A stretch of 56,814 nucleotides of DNA from Shewanella sp. KT0246 (lineage in GTDB: Bacteria; Pseudomonadota; Gammaproteobacteria; Enterobacterales; Shewanellaceae), in NCBI RefSeq assembly GCF_019654955.1, contig NZ_BPEV01000031.1, positions 1 to 56,814 on the forward strand, in the 5' to 3' direction. A program made the translations under genes and the position numbers. Below are positions 26,502 through 34,924 of the stretch, in pieces. The notes beneath the pieces are model-generated. The model saw only the letters and a program-made list of their open reading frames with translations, did no database searches and had not been told where the DNA came from. Position 1 is the first letter of the stretch; each line of letters starts with the position of its first letter.

Positions 26502-29500
26502 ATGACTGAACCTACATCTCTTGGTATTTCAGGTAAAATAGCTAACGCCTTTCAATCGAGTGCAATTACCCCATTATTAGCATTACTGGCGTTATTACTG
26601 GGCCTTTTTGCCACTGTGATTACACCAAAAGAAGAAGAACCACAAATAGATGTCACCTTTGCTGATGTTTATATTCCTTATGTTGGTGCTTCTCCTGAAG
26701 AAGTGTCTAGCCAAGTCACCTTACCCGCCGAAAAAATCATTTCTGAACTTAAAGGAATTGATACTTTATATTCATTTTCGATGAATGACGGCGCATTAAT
26801 TATCGCAGTATTTGATGTGGGTGTTCCTCGAGATCACGCGATCGTTAATTTGTATAATCAGCTGCAATCTAACCAAGATAAATTTAATAATGCTGCAGGT
26901 ATTGGCACGCCTTTAATCAAGCCTCGCGGCATTGATGACGTGCCCATTGTAGGTTTAACCTTATGGTCAAAAGATCCTCAGGTGAATGCAGAAGATCTCA
27001 CCATTGTCGCCACTGAACTCGAAAAGGAGTTTAAGCGCGTTAAAGGTACCCGTGAAATCTACTCAATGGGCAGACAAGAGCTTGCTGTTAACGTCAGACT
27101 AGACCCGTTAAAAATGAATCATTATGGGGTAAGCTTTTCAGACTTAAAGCAAGTCCTAACCGATAATAATCAGATATCTATGCCCGGTGATTTGGTGCAA
27201 CAAAACCAAGTTATCAAAGTTCAAACTGGTCAATTCTTGCAAACCATTGATGATGTGAGTCAGTTGATAATTAAAGTCAGTAACACTGATAAACAGTCTC
27301 AAGCTAGCCCGGTGTATTTATCCGATATTGCTCAAATCAGCTTAAAAGCCGATATCGCCACTGACAATGTTTGGCATGTTGACGCAACGGGGACTTATCC
27401 AGCTGTTACGCTCGCTATCGGAAAACAAAGTGGCGAAAATGCCGTTGAGATCACCGAACAGATCATGACTCGTTTAGCTAAAGTCGATAACGTGCTGATC
27501 CCAGATAATATCGAAGTTACAGTTTCCAGAAACTACGGTGAAACTGCAGGAAATAAAGCCAACACCCTAATATTGAAATTAATGTTTGCCACTATGGCTG
27601 TCGTGCTATTGGTATTAATCACCATGGGAAAACGAGAAGCCTTAGTAGTAGGCATAGCCATAATTGTCACACTGGCAATGACTTTATTTGCTTCTTGGGC
27701 ATGGGGATTCACCCTCAATCGAATCTCGCTATTTGCACTCATATTTTCCATCGGAATATTAGTTGATGATGCCATTGTGGTGGTTGAAAATATTCATCGC
27801 CATATGGCTATGGGCAACAAAAACATCAAAGAGCTGATCCCATTAGCAGTTGACGAGGTTGGCGGTCCAACGATTCTAGCCACGTTTACCGTAATTGCAG
27901 CTCTTATGCCGATGGCATTCGTTTCTGGCCTTATGGGGCCTTATATGAGCCCTATTCCTATTAATTCTAGTATGGGAATGCTTATTTCTTTGGTTGTGGC
28001 ATTTGTTGTCACTCCTTGGCTGAGTTTGAAACTGCTTAGACACAGCAATGCAAAGCCCAGCAATGCTCAGCACAGCAACTCTCAACAAATTAGCGCTCAG
28101 CAAATTAGCATTGAAGAAACTAAATCAGAAAATAGTGATAGCAAATTACAGCATTTATTCACCCGACTAATGAGCCCTTTTCTTATCGGTGAAAAAGCAG
28201 GGTTCGCTCGCTTAGGCTTAGCGGGCGCAATCTTATTATTAATCGCTATGGCAGTTGCCTTGCCTGTTGGACAAGCTGTTATTTTGAAAATGCTGCCATT
28301 TGATAATAAATCTGAGTTTCAAGTGTTAGTCGATATGCCTGAAGGTACTCCTGTGGAGCAAACCCAGCGTGCCCTTAAAGACTTGAGTGACTACTTACTT
28401 AATGTTGAAGAAGTTGAGCACCTGCAACTTTATGCTGGCACTCATGCCCCAATCAACTTTAATGGCCTAGTAAGGCATTACTTTATGCGACAAAGCCAAG
28501 AGTTAGGTGACATACAAGTTAACTTGGTGGATAAGTCTGAGCGAAGTCGTGATAGCCACGAAATCGCCACCTCAGTTCGCGCTAAACTGCACGAAATTGC
28601 CAAGCCTTACCAAGCAAATGTCAAAATCGTCGAAGTGCCACCAGGGCCTCCGGTATGGTCTCCGATATTGGCAGAGGTTTATGCTCCAACAACACAACTG
28701 CGTGAGCAAACCGCAAATGCGCTAGAGCAGCGGTTTAAACAAACTGAACACGTGGTTGATGTTGATATTTACCTACCGAGTAACGCTGCTCATTGGCGTT
28801 TACATATCGATAGAAGTAAAGCTCAGCTATTAGGACTCCATTACTCGGATATAGTCGAGACGATCTCAACTGCAGTAAATGGCCGTGATGTAAGCTATTT
28901 ACACAATAAAGACTATCAATTACCCGTGCCAATCCGCTTACAAGCGACTGAAGAATCAAAGCTTAACTTACAACAAATACTCGCATTAAGATTAACCAAT
29001 GCTGCAGGGAGGAGTATTAGTTTAACTGAAGTAGTCACAATAGAGCACGGCAATATCAATACACCGATTATCCATAAGAATATGGTTCCGATGATCATGG
29101 TTGTCGCTGATATGGCGGGGCCAACTGACAGCCCACTTTATGGCATGTTCAGCATGTTCTCGGCAATTGAAGATGATAACGACTCTGGCGTTAACCCTCA
29201 CCCAATTAAACAGCATTTGATTCATCAACCTGACGGTTTAGATGAAGTCGCGATTTTATGGGATGGTGAATGGAAAATTACCTATGAAACCTTTAGAGAT
29301 ATGGGAATTGCCTATGCCATCGGGATGATAGCGATTTACTTATTAGTCGTTGGTCATTTCAAGTCTTACCTAGTGCCTCTAGTGATTATGGCACCTATCC
29401 CATTAACCATAATTGGCGTTATGCCTGGACATGCTCTACTGGGAGCTCATTTTACCGCACCTTCAATGATAGGCATGATCGCGTTAGCCGGCATTATTGT

Positions 29501-29777
29501 TCGTAACTCAATCCTGTTAGTGGACTTTATTAAGCTAGAGACCGCCAAAGGTAAGCCGCTTGAGCAAGCGGTTATTCAATCTGGTGCTGTACGTGCTAAA
29601 CCCATCATGTTAACGGCATTTGCAGCGATGATTGGTGCGCTATTTATCATTGATGACCCCATTTTTAATGGTTTAGCAATCAGTTTAATCTTCGGTATTT
29701 TTATATCGAGCATTCTCACTCTGATTGTGATCCCCATTTTGTATTTTAGTGTTATGAAAAATCGACAATCCACTTAA
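26502..29777 (+). CDS. RND-family efflux pump (AcrB/HAE-type permease)
   Basis: 1091 residues, longer than the usual 1020-1050. Two repeats of membrane helices and large periplasmic loops are visible. The proton-relay pair is intact (GILVDDAIVVVENI, near residue 421), as is GGPTILATFTVIAALMPMAFVSG, and the second half has GIIVRNSILLVDFI. A low-complexity insert of about 35 residues (SNA/SNAQHSNSQQISAQQIS) links the two halves near residues 515-550 and explains part of the extra length. It expels substrates from membrane or periplasm using proton flow; the substrate is unknown. No outer-membrane factor gene is adjacent. Confidence 0.93.
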   Translation: MTEPTSLGISGKIANAFQSSAITPLLALLALLLGLFATVITPKEEEPQIDVTFADVYIPYVGASPEEVSSQVTLPAEKIISELKGIDTLYSFSMNDGALIIAVFDVGVPRDHAIVNLYNQLQSNQDKFNNAAGIGTPLIKPRGIDDVPIVGLTLWSKDPQVNAEDLTIVATELEKEFKRVKGTREIYSMGRQELAVNVRLDPLKMNHYGVSFSDLKQVLTDNNQISMPGDLVQQNQVIKVQTGQFLQTIDDVSQLIIKVSNTDKQSQASPVYLSDIAQISLKADIATDNVWHVDATGTYPAVTLAIGKQSGENAVEITEQIMTRLAKVDNVLIPDNIEVTVSRNYGETAGNKANTLILKLMFATMAVVLLVLITMGKREALVVGIAIIVTLAMTLFASWAWGFTLNRISLFALIFSIGILVDDAIVVVENIHRHMAMGNKNIKELIPLAVDEVGGPTILATFTVIAALMPMAFVSGLMGPYMSPIPINSSMGMLISLVVAFVVTPWLSLKLLRHSNAKPSNAQHSNSQQISAQQISIEETKSENSDSKLQHLFTRLMSPFLIGEKAGFARLGLAGAILLLIAMAVALPVGQAVILKMLPFDNKSEFQVLVDMPEGTPVEQTQRALKDLSDYLLNVEEVEHLQLYAGTHAPINFNGLVRHYFMRQSQELGDIQVNLVDKSERSRDSHEIATSVRAKLHEIAKPYQANVKIVEVPPGPPVWSPILAEVYAPTTQLREQTANALEQRFKQTEHVVDVDIYLPSNAAHWRLHIDRSKAQLLGLHYSDIVETISTAVNGRDVSYLHNKDYQLPVPIRLQATEESKLNLQQILALRLTNAAGRSISLTEVVTIEHGNINTPIIHKNMVPMIMVVADMAGPTDSPLYGMFSMFSAIEDDNDSGVNPHPIKQHLIHQPDGLDEVAILWDGEWKITYETFRDMGIAYAIGMIAIYLLVVGHFKSYLVPLVIMAPIPLTIIGVMPGHALLGAHFTAPSMIGMIALAGIIVRNSILLVDFIKLETAKGKPLEQAVIQSGAVRAKPIMLTAFAAMIGALFIIDDPIFNGLAISLIFGIFISSILTLIVIPILYFSVMKNRQST

Positions 29778-29788
29778 GGAGAAGAAGT

Positions 29789-30007
29789 ATGTCTTTAGAA
29801 CGAATCATTATGGCTTTCGCAGGGTTTATGGTGTTACTGTCATTGGCATTAACCATGTTGGTGAACCATAATTTTGTCTGGCTAACTGTTTTTGTTGGCG
29901 CTAATCTATTACAAAGTGCTTTTACAGGTTTCTGCCCTGCTGCGATGGTATTTAAAAAGCTAGGAGCAAAACCTGCAGCCGAATTAGCCAATTTACAAAA
30001 AGAATGA
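29789..30007 (+). CDS. DUF2892 small inner-membrane protein
   Basis: 72 residues with two membrane helices (IIMAFAGFMVLLSLALTML and FVWLTVFVGANLLQSAF), then the motif TGFCPAAMVFKKLG that marks DUF2892 (the C-terminal membrane unit of YgaP-like rhodaneses). The cysteine in GFCPA is well placed to exchange sulfur. AAGGAGAAG lies just before the ATG, and the gene sits between the RND pump and a rhodanese gene. In YgaP the rhodanese and this unit form one protein, so here the two are probably a split version. Confidence 0.88.
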   Translation: MSLERIIMAFAGFMVLLSLALTMLVNHNFVWLTVFVGANLLQSAFTGFCPAAMVFKKLGAKPAAELANLQKE

Positions 30008-30017
30008 AGGATTAATT

Positions 30018-30413
30018 GTGCAACAAGATAATTTACGCTTTTTTCAAAAAGCCTTATTACTGATTTTATGCAGCGTCTCATTGATGCTTGCGGTGGCAGC
30101 TAATGCTCAAGAGATGAGTCCAAGTGTTGCATGGGATAAAATTAATGCTGGTGCATTAGTGCTTGATGTCCGCACCGAACAAGAGTTCGCGGCAGGCCAT
30201 TTGGAAGGAGCTGTCAATATTCCTTTCGAATTGGTGTTAACGCACTTAACTAAGCAAGGATTATCGAAAGACACTGACATCGTACTGTATTGCCGTAGTG
30301 GCAGACGCAGTGGCATTGCCAATGCTGACTTAGTTAAAGCTGGCTTTACACAAACCTATAATGGCGGCGGGCTTGAAATGTTACAGGCTCATTTAAAGCA
30401 AAGCGCTAACTAA
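30018..30413 (+). CDS. Exported or membrane-anchored rhodanese
   Basis: 131 residues, GTG start with GAAGG upstream. A signal peptide or anchor (ALLLILCSVSLMLAVAANAQ) is followed by one rhodanese domain: VLDVRTEQEFAAGHLEGAVNIPFE and the active loop CRSGRRSG, with the catalytic cysteine present. It is therefore likely to work in the periplasm as a sulfurtransferase or persulfide handler. It is the last gene of the RND-DUF2892-rhodanese operon. Confidence 0.9.
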   Translation: MQQDNLRFFQKALLLILCSVSLMLAVAANAQEMSPSVAWDKINAGALVLDVRTEQEFAAGHLEGAVNIPFELVLTHLTKQGLSKDTDIVLYCRSGRRSGIANADLVKAGFTQTYNGGGLEMLQAHLKQSAN

Positions 30414-30443
30414 CATTTACTATTTGCACTTTTAAATAGCGTC

Positions 30444-30482
30444 AAAAAAGCCTCACTTGTCTAAAACAAATGAGGCTTTTTT
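30444..30482. terminator. Terminator between the rhodanese and GNAT genes
   Basis: AAAAAAGCCTCA and TGAGGCTTTTTT form a stem around a 14-base loop. A-run and T-run symmetry suits both converging genes. Confidence 0.88.
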
Positions 30483-30523
30483 AATACAGAAAATCTATTG
30501 AAGGCAATCGATAGTAAGATAAC

Positions 30524-30991
30524 TTACAGCATTTTTACCATTGGGATACAAGCCAATTCAATCCCCCTTGGCGAATGAAAAATAGCTTGTTTGCTGCCTT
30601 CAAAGCCACAATTACGATAAAAGTCAGCTGCATTTAACGATGAATCTAACATCAGCTTTTTACAGCTAGCTTGCTTAGCCAACGTTTCTAGATGTTCGAG
30701 CATTTTTCTACCTAAACCTTGACCAAAGGACTCAGGACGAACAAACATCGCGTCCACCATTCCAGTGTTAAGATCTATCATGCCAACACCAACAACTTTA
30801 TTCGCTATTTCAGTCACAAAACCGTGTCTGGCAAAGTCATGAATAAACGTTTCAGGTACATCACCCTCAGTCCATTTAAGCAAGACGTCAGCGCTATAAT
30901 GCCCTTTACATTGAGATAAAATTGCGAGATTGCGGATCTCAAATGCATCTTTTGCATCAACCATCGTTGCTTTTCTAATTAGCATATTCAT
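30524..30991 (-). CDS. GNAT-family N-acetyltransferase
   Basis: 155 residues. The acetyl-CoA motif A is MFVRPESFGQGLGRKMLEHLE, preceded by VVGVGMIDLNTGMVDAMF and followed by the late motif LMLDSSLNAADFYRNCGF, all typical of GNAT enzymes. Its substrate cannot be inferred. It stands alone, converging with the RND operon. Confidence 0.88.
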   Translation of the reverse strand: MNMLIRKATMVDAKDAFEIRNLAILSQCKGHYSADVLLKWTEGDVPETFIHDFARHGFVTEIANKVVGVGMIDLNTGMVDAMFVRPESFGQGLGRKMLEHLETLAKQASCKKLMLDSSLNAADFYRNCGFEGSKQAIFHSPRGIELACIPMVKML

Positions 30992-31081
30992 TCCGTGTAA
31001 AAAGCTTTATTACACACTAATGATTGCTTATATAAAAAACAACACGCTATTGATATCACTTTGGCCTATACAGTGAATGCG

Positions 31082-31657
31082 TTAGCTGGCAACCTTCACC
31101 TTTTCAATACTATCTGCAATCTCCATAAAACTTGGATTTAAGTTCACATCCACAGGTAACTTGAGCTTACGGACAATATCATTAGCAGAAATAAGCCCTC
31201 TAATAACACCTAGCTGCTCATCGACAACTAAACAATGTTGATGCTGGGAGTGTTTCAAAGTATCAATCACATCGCTAATACGAGCTTTAGAAAGCTCCTG
31301 ATAATCAATTGCCTTTAACGCATCTTTTGGCAACATAAAATCAGATAATAATAGCTGTTCTCTTGGAAAGCCTTGTGCAACATGCTTTTGCATTTCTTGG
31401 CTATGCAGCATTTGTAAGCTGACCAATCCCATAAAGTGACCTTTTTCATCAATAACAATTTTAAGCCTGACATGGGATTGCTTCATCAAATGTTCAACAT
31501 CTACAGCTGCAGTGTTTAATTTAATGACTAAAGGTTTGAGGGTTTTAAAATCAGTAAAAACAGCAGAGGCGGCAGAGAATAAATTAATATGCTCGGCCAC
31601 TTCCGGCCGAGCGAGTAGATCTATTTTTTCAACAGCTCGTAATGATAGCGTCTTCAT
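31082..31657 (-). CDS. CBS-domain pair protein
   Basis: 191 residues from the ATG at 31657, chosen because AAGGA lies seven bases upstream; the frame is open further back to a TTG at 31696. The C-terminal two-thirds form a CBS pair: VRLKIVIDEKGHFMGLVSLQML and HQHCLVVDEQLGVIRGLISANDIVRKL are the characteristic beta-alpha-beta endings. CBS pairs bind adenosyl nucleotides or metals. There is no attached catalytic or transporter domain. The role is unknown. Upstream, at 31764-31838, lies a 15-bp tandem repeat array. Confidence 0.85.
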   Translation of the reverse strand: MKTLSLRAVEKIDLLARPEVAEHINLFSAASAVFTDFKTLKPLVIKLNTAAVDVEHLMKQSHVRLKIVIDEKGHFMGLVSLQMLHSQEMQKHVAQGFPREQLLLSDFMLPKDALKAIDYQELSKARISDVIDTLKHSQHQHCLVVDEQLGVIRGLISANDIVRKLKLPVDVNLNPSFMEIADSIEKVKVAS

Positions 31658-31763
31658 TGTCACATCCTTCATAGACTGAACTAATACAAAATCCAATTTG
31701 TTATCGAGTCTATTGTTAGATGTTTCAATCAGTATCTATAGAAGATAGTCATGGCGGCCAAAA

Positions 31764-31838
31764 TGCATATAATTTTAGTGCATATAATTTTAGTGCATTT
31801 AATTTTAGTGCATTTAATTCTAGTGCATATAATTAAAG
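31764..31838. repeat. Five 15-bp tandem repeats (TGCATATAATTTTAG)
   Basis: Units start at 31764, 31779, 31794, 31809 and 31824; they vary only in A/T and at the last unit. Three units contain TATAAT on the plus strand. The array lies 107 bases upstream of the CBS gene start. Confidence 0.88.
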
Positions 31839-31956
31839 TCGATATGCTGCTTAAACACTGCCACAAAAGCTGGTGTAAACCCAATTTAGAACCAGTACGC
31901 ATCGGTTTAACAAAGACAAGTTAACGGTTAAATTATAGTCTACTTTCTCAGCACTG

Positions 31957-32493
31957 TTACTTTAAACGCTCTGGCTGGATCATTAAGCTATTAGTGTCAT
32001 CAGACAACCAAATTTCTCCATCGCTGATACTCACTTGAATTTTCATACTGCGAGCGACAAATACTTCCATTGCTTTAACACTGTCTTCATCAATATTGAA
32101 CACTGATAAGTTTTTGTATCGCTGTAAAGCTTGCTCATTTTGTTGCCACCAAATCGGCACACTGCGACCAGCATAAGTAATTAATTGAACTTGCTTAGAA
32201 CGCCCACAGGCTTTGCGAAGCCATTTTTCATCGGCTTGACCGAATTCAATCCAAAGATTGATTTCATCAGATAAACTTTTTTCCCACAGCTCAGGTTCGT
32301 CATCTACGCAAAGGCCTTTGCTGAATTGCAAAGAGTCTGAAGCATTCATGATAAAAGCAAGAATTCGCACCATCATGCGACTGTCAGTTTCTGAAGGATG
32401 CTGAGCAATCGTTAATTGATGATCTGCATAGTAATGTCTATCCATATCAGCAATTTGAAGTGCTGCTTTAAAGACCGTAGCTTTAGGCGCCAT
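31957..32493 (-). CDS. yaeQ: YaeQ family protein
   Basis: 178 residues, the usual YaeQ length. The opening MAPKATVFKAALQIADMDRHYYADHQLTIAQHPSETDSRMMVRILAF pattern and ELWEKSLSDEINLWIEFGQADEKWLRKA with later VPIWWQQNE are diagnostic. YaeQ has a PD-(D/E)xK nuclease-like fold; its enzymatic role is not established. It stands alone, with the siroheme-gene terminator just upstream. Confidence 0.92.
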   Translation of the reverse strand: MAPKATVFKAALQIADMDRHYYADHQLTIAQHPSETDSRMMVRILAFIMNASDSLQFSKGLCVDDEPELWEKSLSDEINLWIEFGQADEKWLRKACGRSKQVQLITYAGRSVPIWWQQNEQALQRYKNLSVFNIDEDSVKAMEVFVARSMKIQVSISDGEIWLSDDTNSLMIQPERLK

Positions 32494-32510
32494 GAGGGTT
32501 CCATTTCAAT

Positions 32511-32557
32511 AAAAAAACCGAGTTTATACTGTTTGTCGTCAGTATGAAACTCGGTTT
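32511..32557 (-). terminator. Terminator of the siroheme synthase gene
   Basis: On the minus strand, AACCGAGTTT...CAGTAT and the complementary arms form a long stem ending in T7. It lies about 80 bases beyond the stop of the gene at 32635. Confidence 0.85.
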
Positions 32558-32634
32558 AACTGAAGCTAACTATAAACAAGGTTTATTTCTTTAATCAGTT
32601 CATTTAAGTTTGCCAAATTAACGCTTTATCAATG

Positions 32635-33576
32635 TTATAAAGCGCCAGGTTGTAGATGTTTAGCCATAGGGAAATGTGCTTTAAGTTTATTGAGCTTCTC
32701 TTGGTTTACCACCAACAACATTCTATCGCCGTGCTGGTATTTAGTTGAAATGGTGCTCAGCGACGGTACAGGCTCACGGCTAGCATCACGCCTAACAAGC
32801 TCATTAATATCGGTAACAGATTTATTATCTATTTCCATAAGATGACTTTCTGCATTGTCGGAATAAAAAGTATCAATCTTTTGCAGCAAAGGCATCGCAG
32901 CAATCGGCAACATTGCGGCATTATCATTTTCATTGAAGAGTAAAATTTCACCCTCTGTGCCATAACTGCCAAAAGCATCTTGATAATGGGTTTCAGTCAC
33001 ACCATCAAAACGATCACTGTTTAAATTGAAAAAACGTTCCCAGAATAATCGACGTTCTTTACCTGAGATGATTTTTTGTTGCACTTCTATGCGCTTAGAA
33101 GCGACGAAATCAAATAAGGGACTTAAGGATTGCGGCAGCAACGTTTCGAGGCGTGAGCGAATCGTACGAGCAAATACAGGTGCTGCGCCTGCTGTGCTTA
33201 TTGCCACCACTAATCTGCCTCTATCTACAATTGATGGGGTGATGAAGCGGCAAAAGCTTGGGTTATCTACAACGTTAACCCAAATGCCTTTTTGGCTGGC
33301 GATGACAGCATAATCCATATTGAGCTGTTCATTAGCTGTGGCCATGTAAATCACATCATAATCAGCAATATCTTCAGACTCTACTTCTCGGCGATATAAT
33401 TTGATTCGGCCTTTTTTTTCATAAACGCGAATCTCATCTGCGATATCTGGAGCGATAACGTCTATTTCGGCTTCTGTACGAGACAATAAATCTAACTTTC
33501 TGGTTGCCACCTCACCCGCACCAACAATTAATACATTTAGATTTTTTGTGTCCACAAACAATGGAAAGTATTGCAT
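32635..33576 (-). CDS. Siroheme synthase N-terminal type: precorrin-2 dehydrogenase/sirohydrochlorin ferrochelatase
   Basis: 313 residues. The start MQYFPLFVDTKNLNVLIVGAGEVATRKLDLL contains the NAD-binding GAGEVA motif; further hallmarks are the VNVVDNPSFCRFITPSIVDRGRLVVAISTAGAAPVFARTIR segment with the catalytic Asp in VDNP. The CysG C-terminal methyltransferase domain is absent. In its place there is a poorly recognised C-terminal part of about 100 residues. It oxidises precorrin-2 and inserts iron to make siroheme for sulfite and nitrite reductases. The uroporphyrinogen methyltransferase must be encoded elsewhere. Confidence 0.9.
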   Translation of the reverse strand: MQYFPLFVDTKNLNVLIVGAGEVATRKLDLLSRTEAEIDVIAPDIADEIRVYEKKGRIKLYRREVESEDIADYDVIYMATANEQLNMDYAVIASQKGIWVNVVDNPSFCRFITPSIVDRGRLVVAISTAGAAPVFARTIRSRLETLLPQSLSPLFDFVASKRIEVQQKIISGKERRLFWERFFNLNSDRFDGVTETHYQDAFGSYGTEGEILLFNENDNAAMLPIAAMPLLQKIDTFYSDNAESHLMEIDNKSVTDINELVRRDASREPVPSLSTISTKYQHGDRMLLVVNQEKLNKLKAHFPMAKHLQPGAL

Positions 33577-33691
33577 TTATTCGTCTCGAAATATCAACAT
33601 AGGCCGACTATAACCAATTTAACAAAGGGTTGTCCTAGTCAATTTGGCTATCAAAGATAATCAATTATTATGATCCAACTAAATATTAGTG

Positions 33692-34009
33692 TTAATTGTG
33701 TGGGGTGCTTTGAGGGGAGCTACATTGCCAACATAACTCAAAACTGCCGTCGTTCATTTCATGACAATGTAAACATTGCCACTCAGGACGATCCATATCA
33801 TGGGATTCAAGAATAGTTTGAGCTTTTTCTAATTGATTTTGGTTTACCCATAAGTCAACAGTTTGCATTTCTGCAGGGAGTTCACCCACGCCTCCTACAA
33901 GTGCTTCACCTGTGAGTTCGACGGTAATACCATTGGTTTCCAGTAGCCCTTTCCAAGTGTGTGCTTGAAGTAAATTTCCACCGGTTAATAATACTTTTCT
34001 ATCTTCCAT
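33692..34009 (-). CDS. DUF2007 protein with C-terminal zinc ribbon
   Basis: 105 residues. The N-terminal 70 residues match DUF2007 (LQAHTWKGLLETNGI, ELPAEMQTVDLWVNQNQLEKAQTIL), a small ferredoxin-like fold. A zinc ribbon follows (CLHCH..., CWQC, four cysteines in two CxxC pairs). Probably a small cytoplasmic regulatory or adaptor protein; no function is known. It is divergent from the DUF3224 gene. Confidence 0.85.
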   Translation of the reverse strand: MEDRKVLLTGGNLLQAHTWKGLLETNGITVELTGEALVGGVGELPAEMQTVDLWVNQNQLEKAQTILESHDMDRPEWQCLHCHEMNDGSFELCWQCSSPQSTPHN

Positions 34010-34139
34010 TATTATTCCTACTGCTATTGCTCTGCTGGCAAATTTTTAATTATCCTACTTGCAAATGGTTCTTGCTGTCGAGCATTGATTAAACTTTATA
34101 CTCAATATATGCTCATGATAGTTCTAAGAGGAGAACAAT

Positions 34140-34538
34140 ATGAACCTTCAAATATCAGGCATTTTTCAAATCACCAGCTGGGAAGAAACCACCGATATCC
34201 AGCACCCTGATGGCGCGAAACAGACCTCTGCCAGTATTACACAAATGTATTCAGGCGATCTAGAAGGCGTAAGTCAGCCCAAATACATTATGTGTTATAC
34301 CGCCGACGGAGTTGCGGTATTTTGCGGTTATGAGAACGTAGAAGTCAGTGTAAATGGTAAATCTGGCAGCTTTGTATTACAACATGATGGGAAGTTCGAA
34401 AATGGTGTGGCTAGCAGCCGTTTCATGATCGTGCCCAATTCAGGTCAAGGAGAGTTAGTTGATATTCAAGGTCATGGCACATTTACCTCTGGTGAAAAAG
34501 GCCAAGCCAAGTACCAATTAGAAATAAACCAATTATGA
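34140..34538 (+). CDS. DUF3224 protein
   Basis: 132 residues with no signal peptide. The all-beta pattern (GIFQITSWEE, QTSASITQMYSGDLEGVSQPKYIMCYTADGVAVFCGYENVEVSVNGKSGSFVLQHDG) is that of DUF3224, an allene-oxide-cyclase-like barrel of unknown function. AGAGGAGAA stands six bases before the ATG. The stop overlaps the next start (ATGA). Confidence 0.85.
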   Translation: MNLQISGIFQITSWEETTDIQHPDGAKQTSASITQMYSGDLEGVSQPKYIMCYTADGVAVFCGYENVEVSVNGKSGSFVLQHDGKFENGVASSRFMIVPNSGQGELVDIQGHGTFTSGEKGQAKYQLEINQL

Positions 34539-34756
34539 TGCCTTTTGCTATAAGTCGATTACATACTGAGTTTGGCATTATTAAAGCCCAAGGTTCATGG
34601 CATTCTCAATTTGTTGCTAATACCCAATTTATCACCTTAGAACAACTTTCAACTGACGGCTGGGTAGAACTCGATGTAGCTCACCCTGCCAATAGCCAGT
34701 TTATTGCGGTTATTTCCCCTTTAGTTCATCAGCACTTATTATCTCAACACAACTAA
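34535..34756 (+). CDS. 73-residue hypothetical coupled to the DUF3224 gene
   Basis: The ATG overlaps the DUF3224 stop (ATGATG), implying coupled translation. Mostly beta-prone (EFGIIKAQGSWHSQFVANTQFITLEQLSTDGWVELDV), with no membrane segment or cysteine. I recognise no family. Confidence 0.6.
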   Translation: MMPFAISRLHTEFGIIKAQGSWHSQFVANTQFITLEQLSTDGWVELDVAHPANSQFIAVISPLVHQHLLSQHN

Positions 34757-34842
34757 GTATCCAGATATTTTATATTTACCGACACTATAATTTACAGCCT
34801 AGCTTATTTACAGATGCTTTAATTTAAAGAAGTTGAGCATAT

Positions 34843-34873
34843 AAAAAAAGCCACTCTATTGAGTGGCTTTTTT
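34843..34873. terminator. Terminator between 34756 and secF
   Basis: AAAAAAGCCACTC and GAGTGGCTTTTTT form a stem around TATT-like bases; A/T runs on both sides serve both converging units. Confidence 0.9.
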
Positions 34874-34924
34874 GATCGTTAAACTAAGTTATTTAACACA
34901 TTATTGTATTAAATAAAGCAATAA

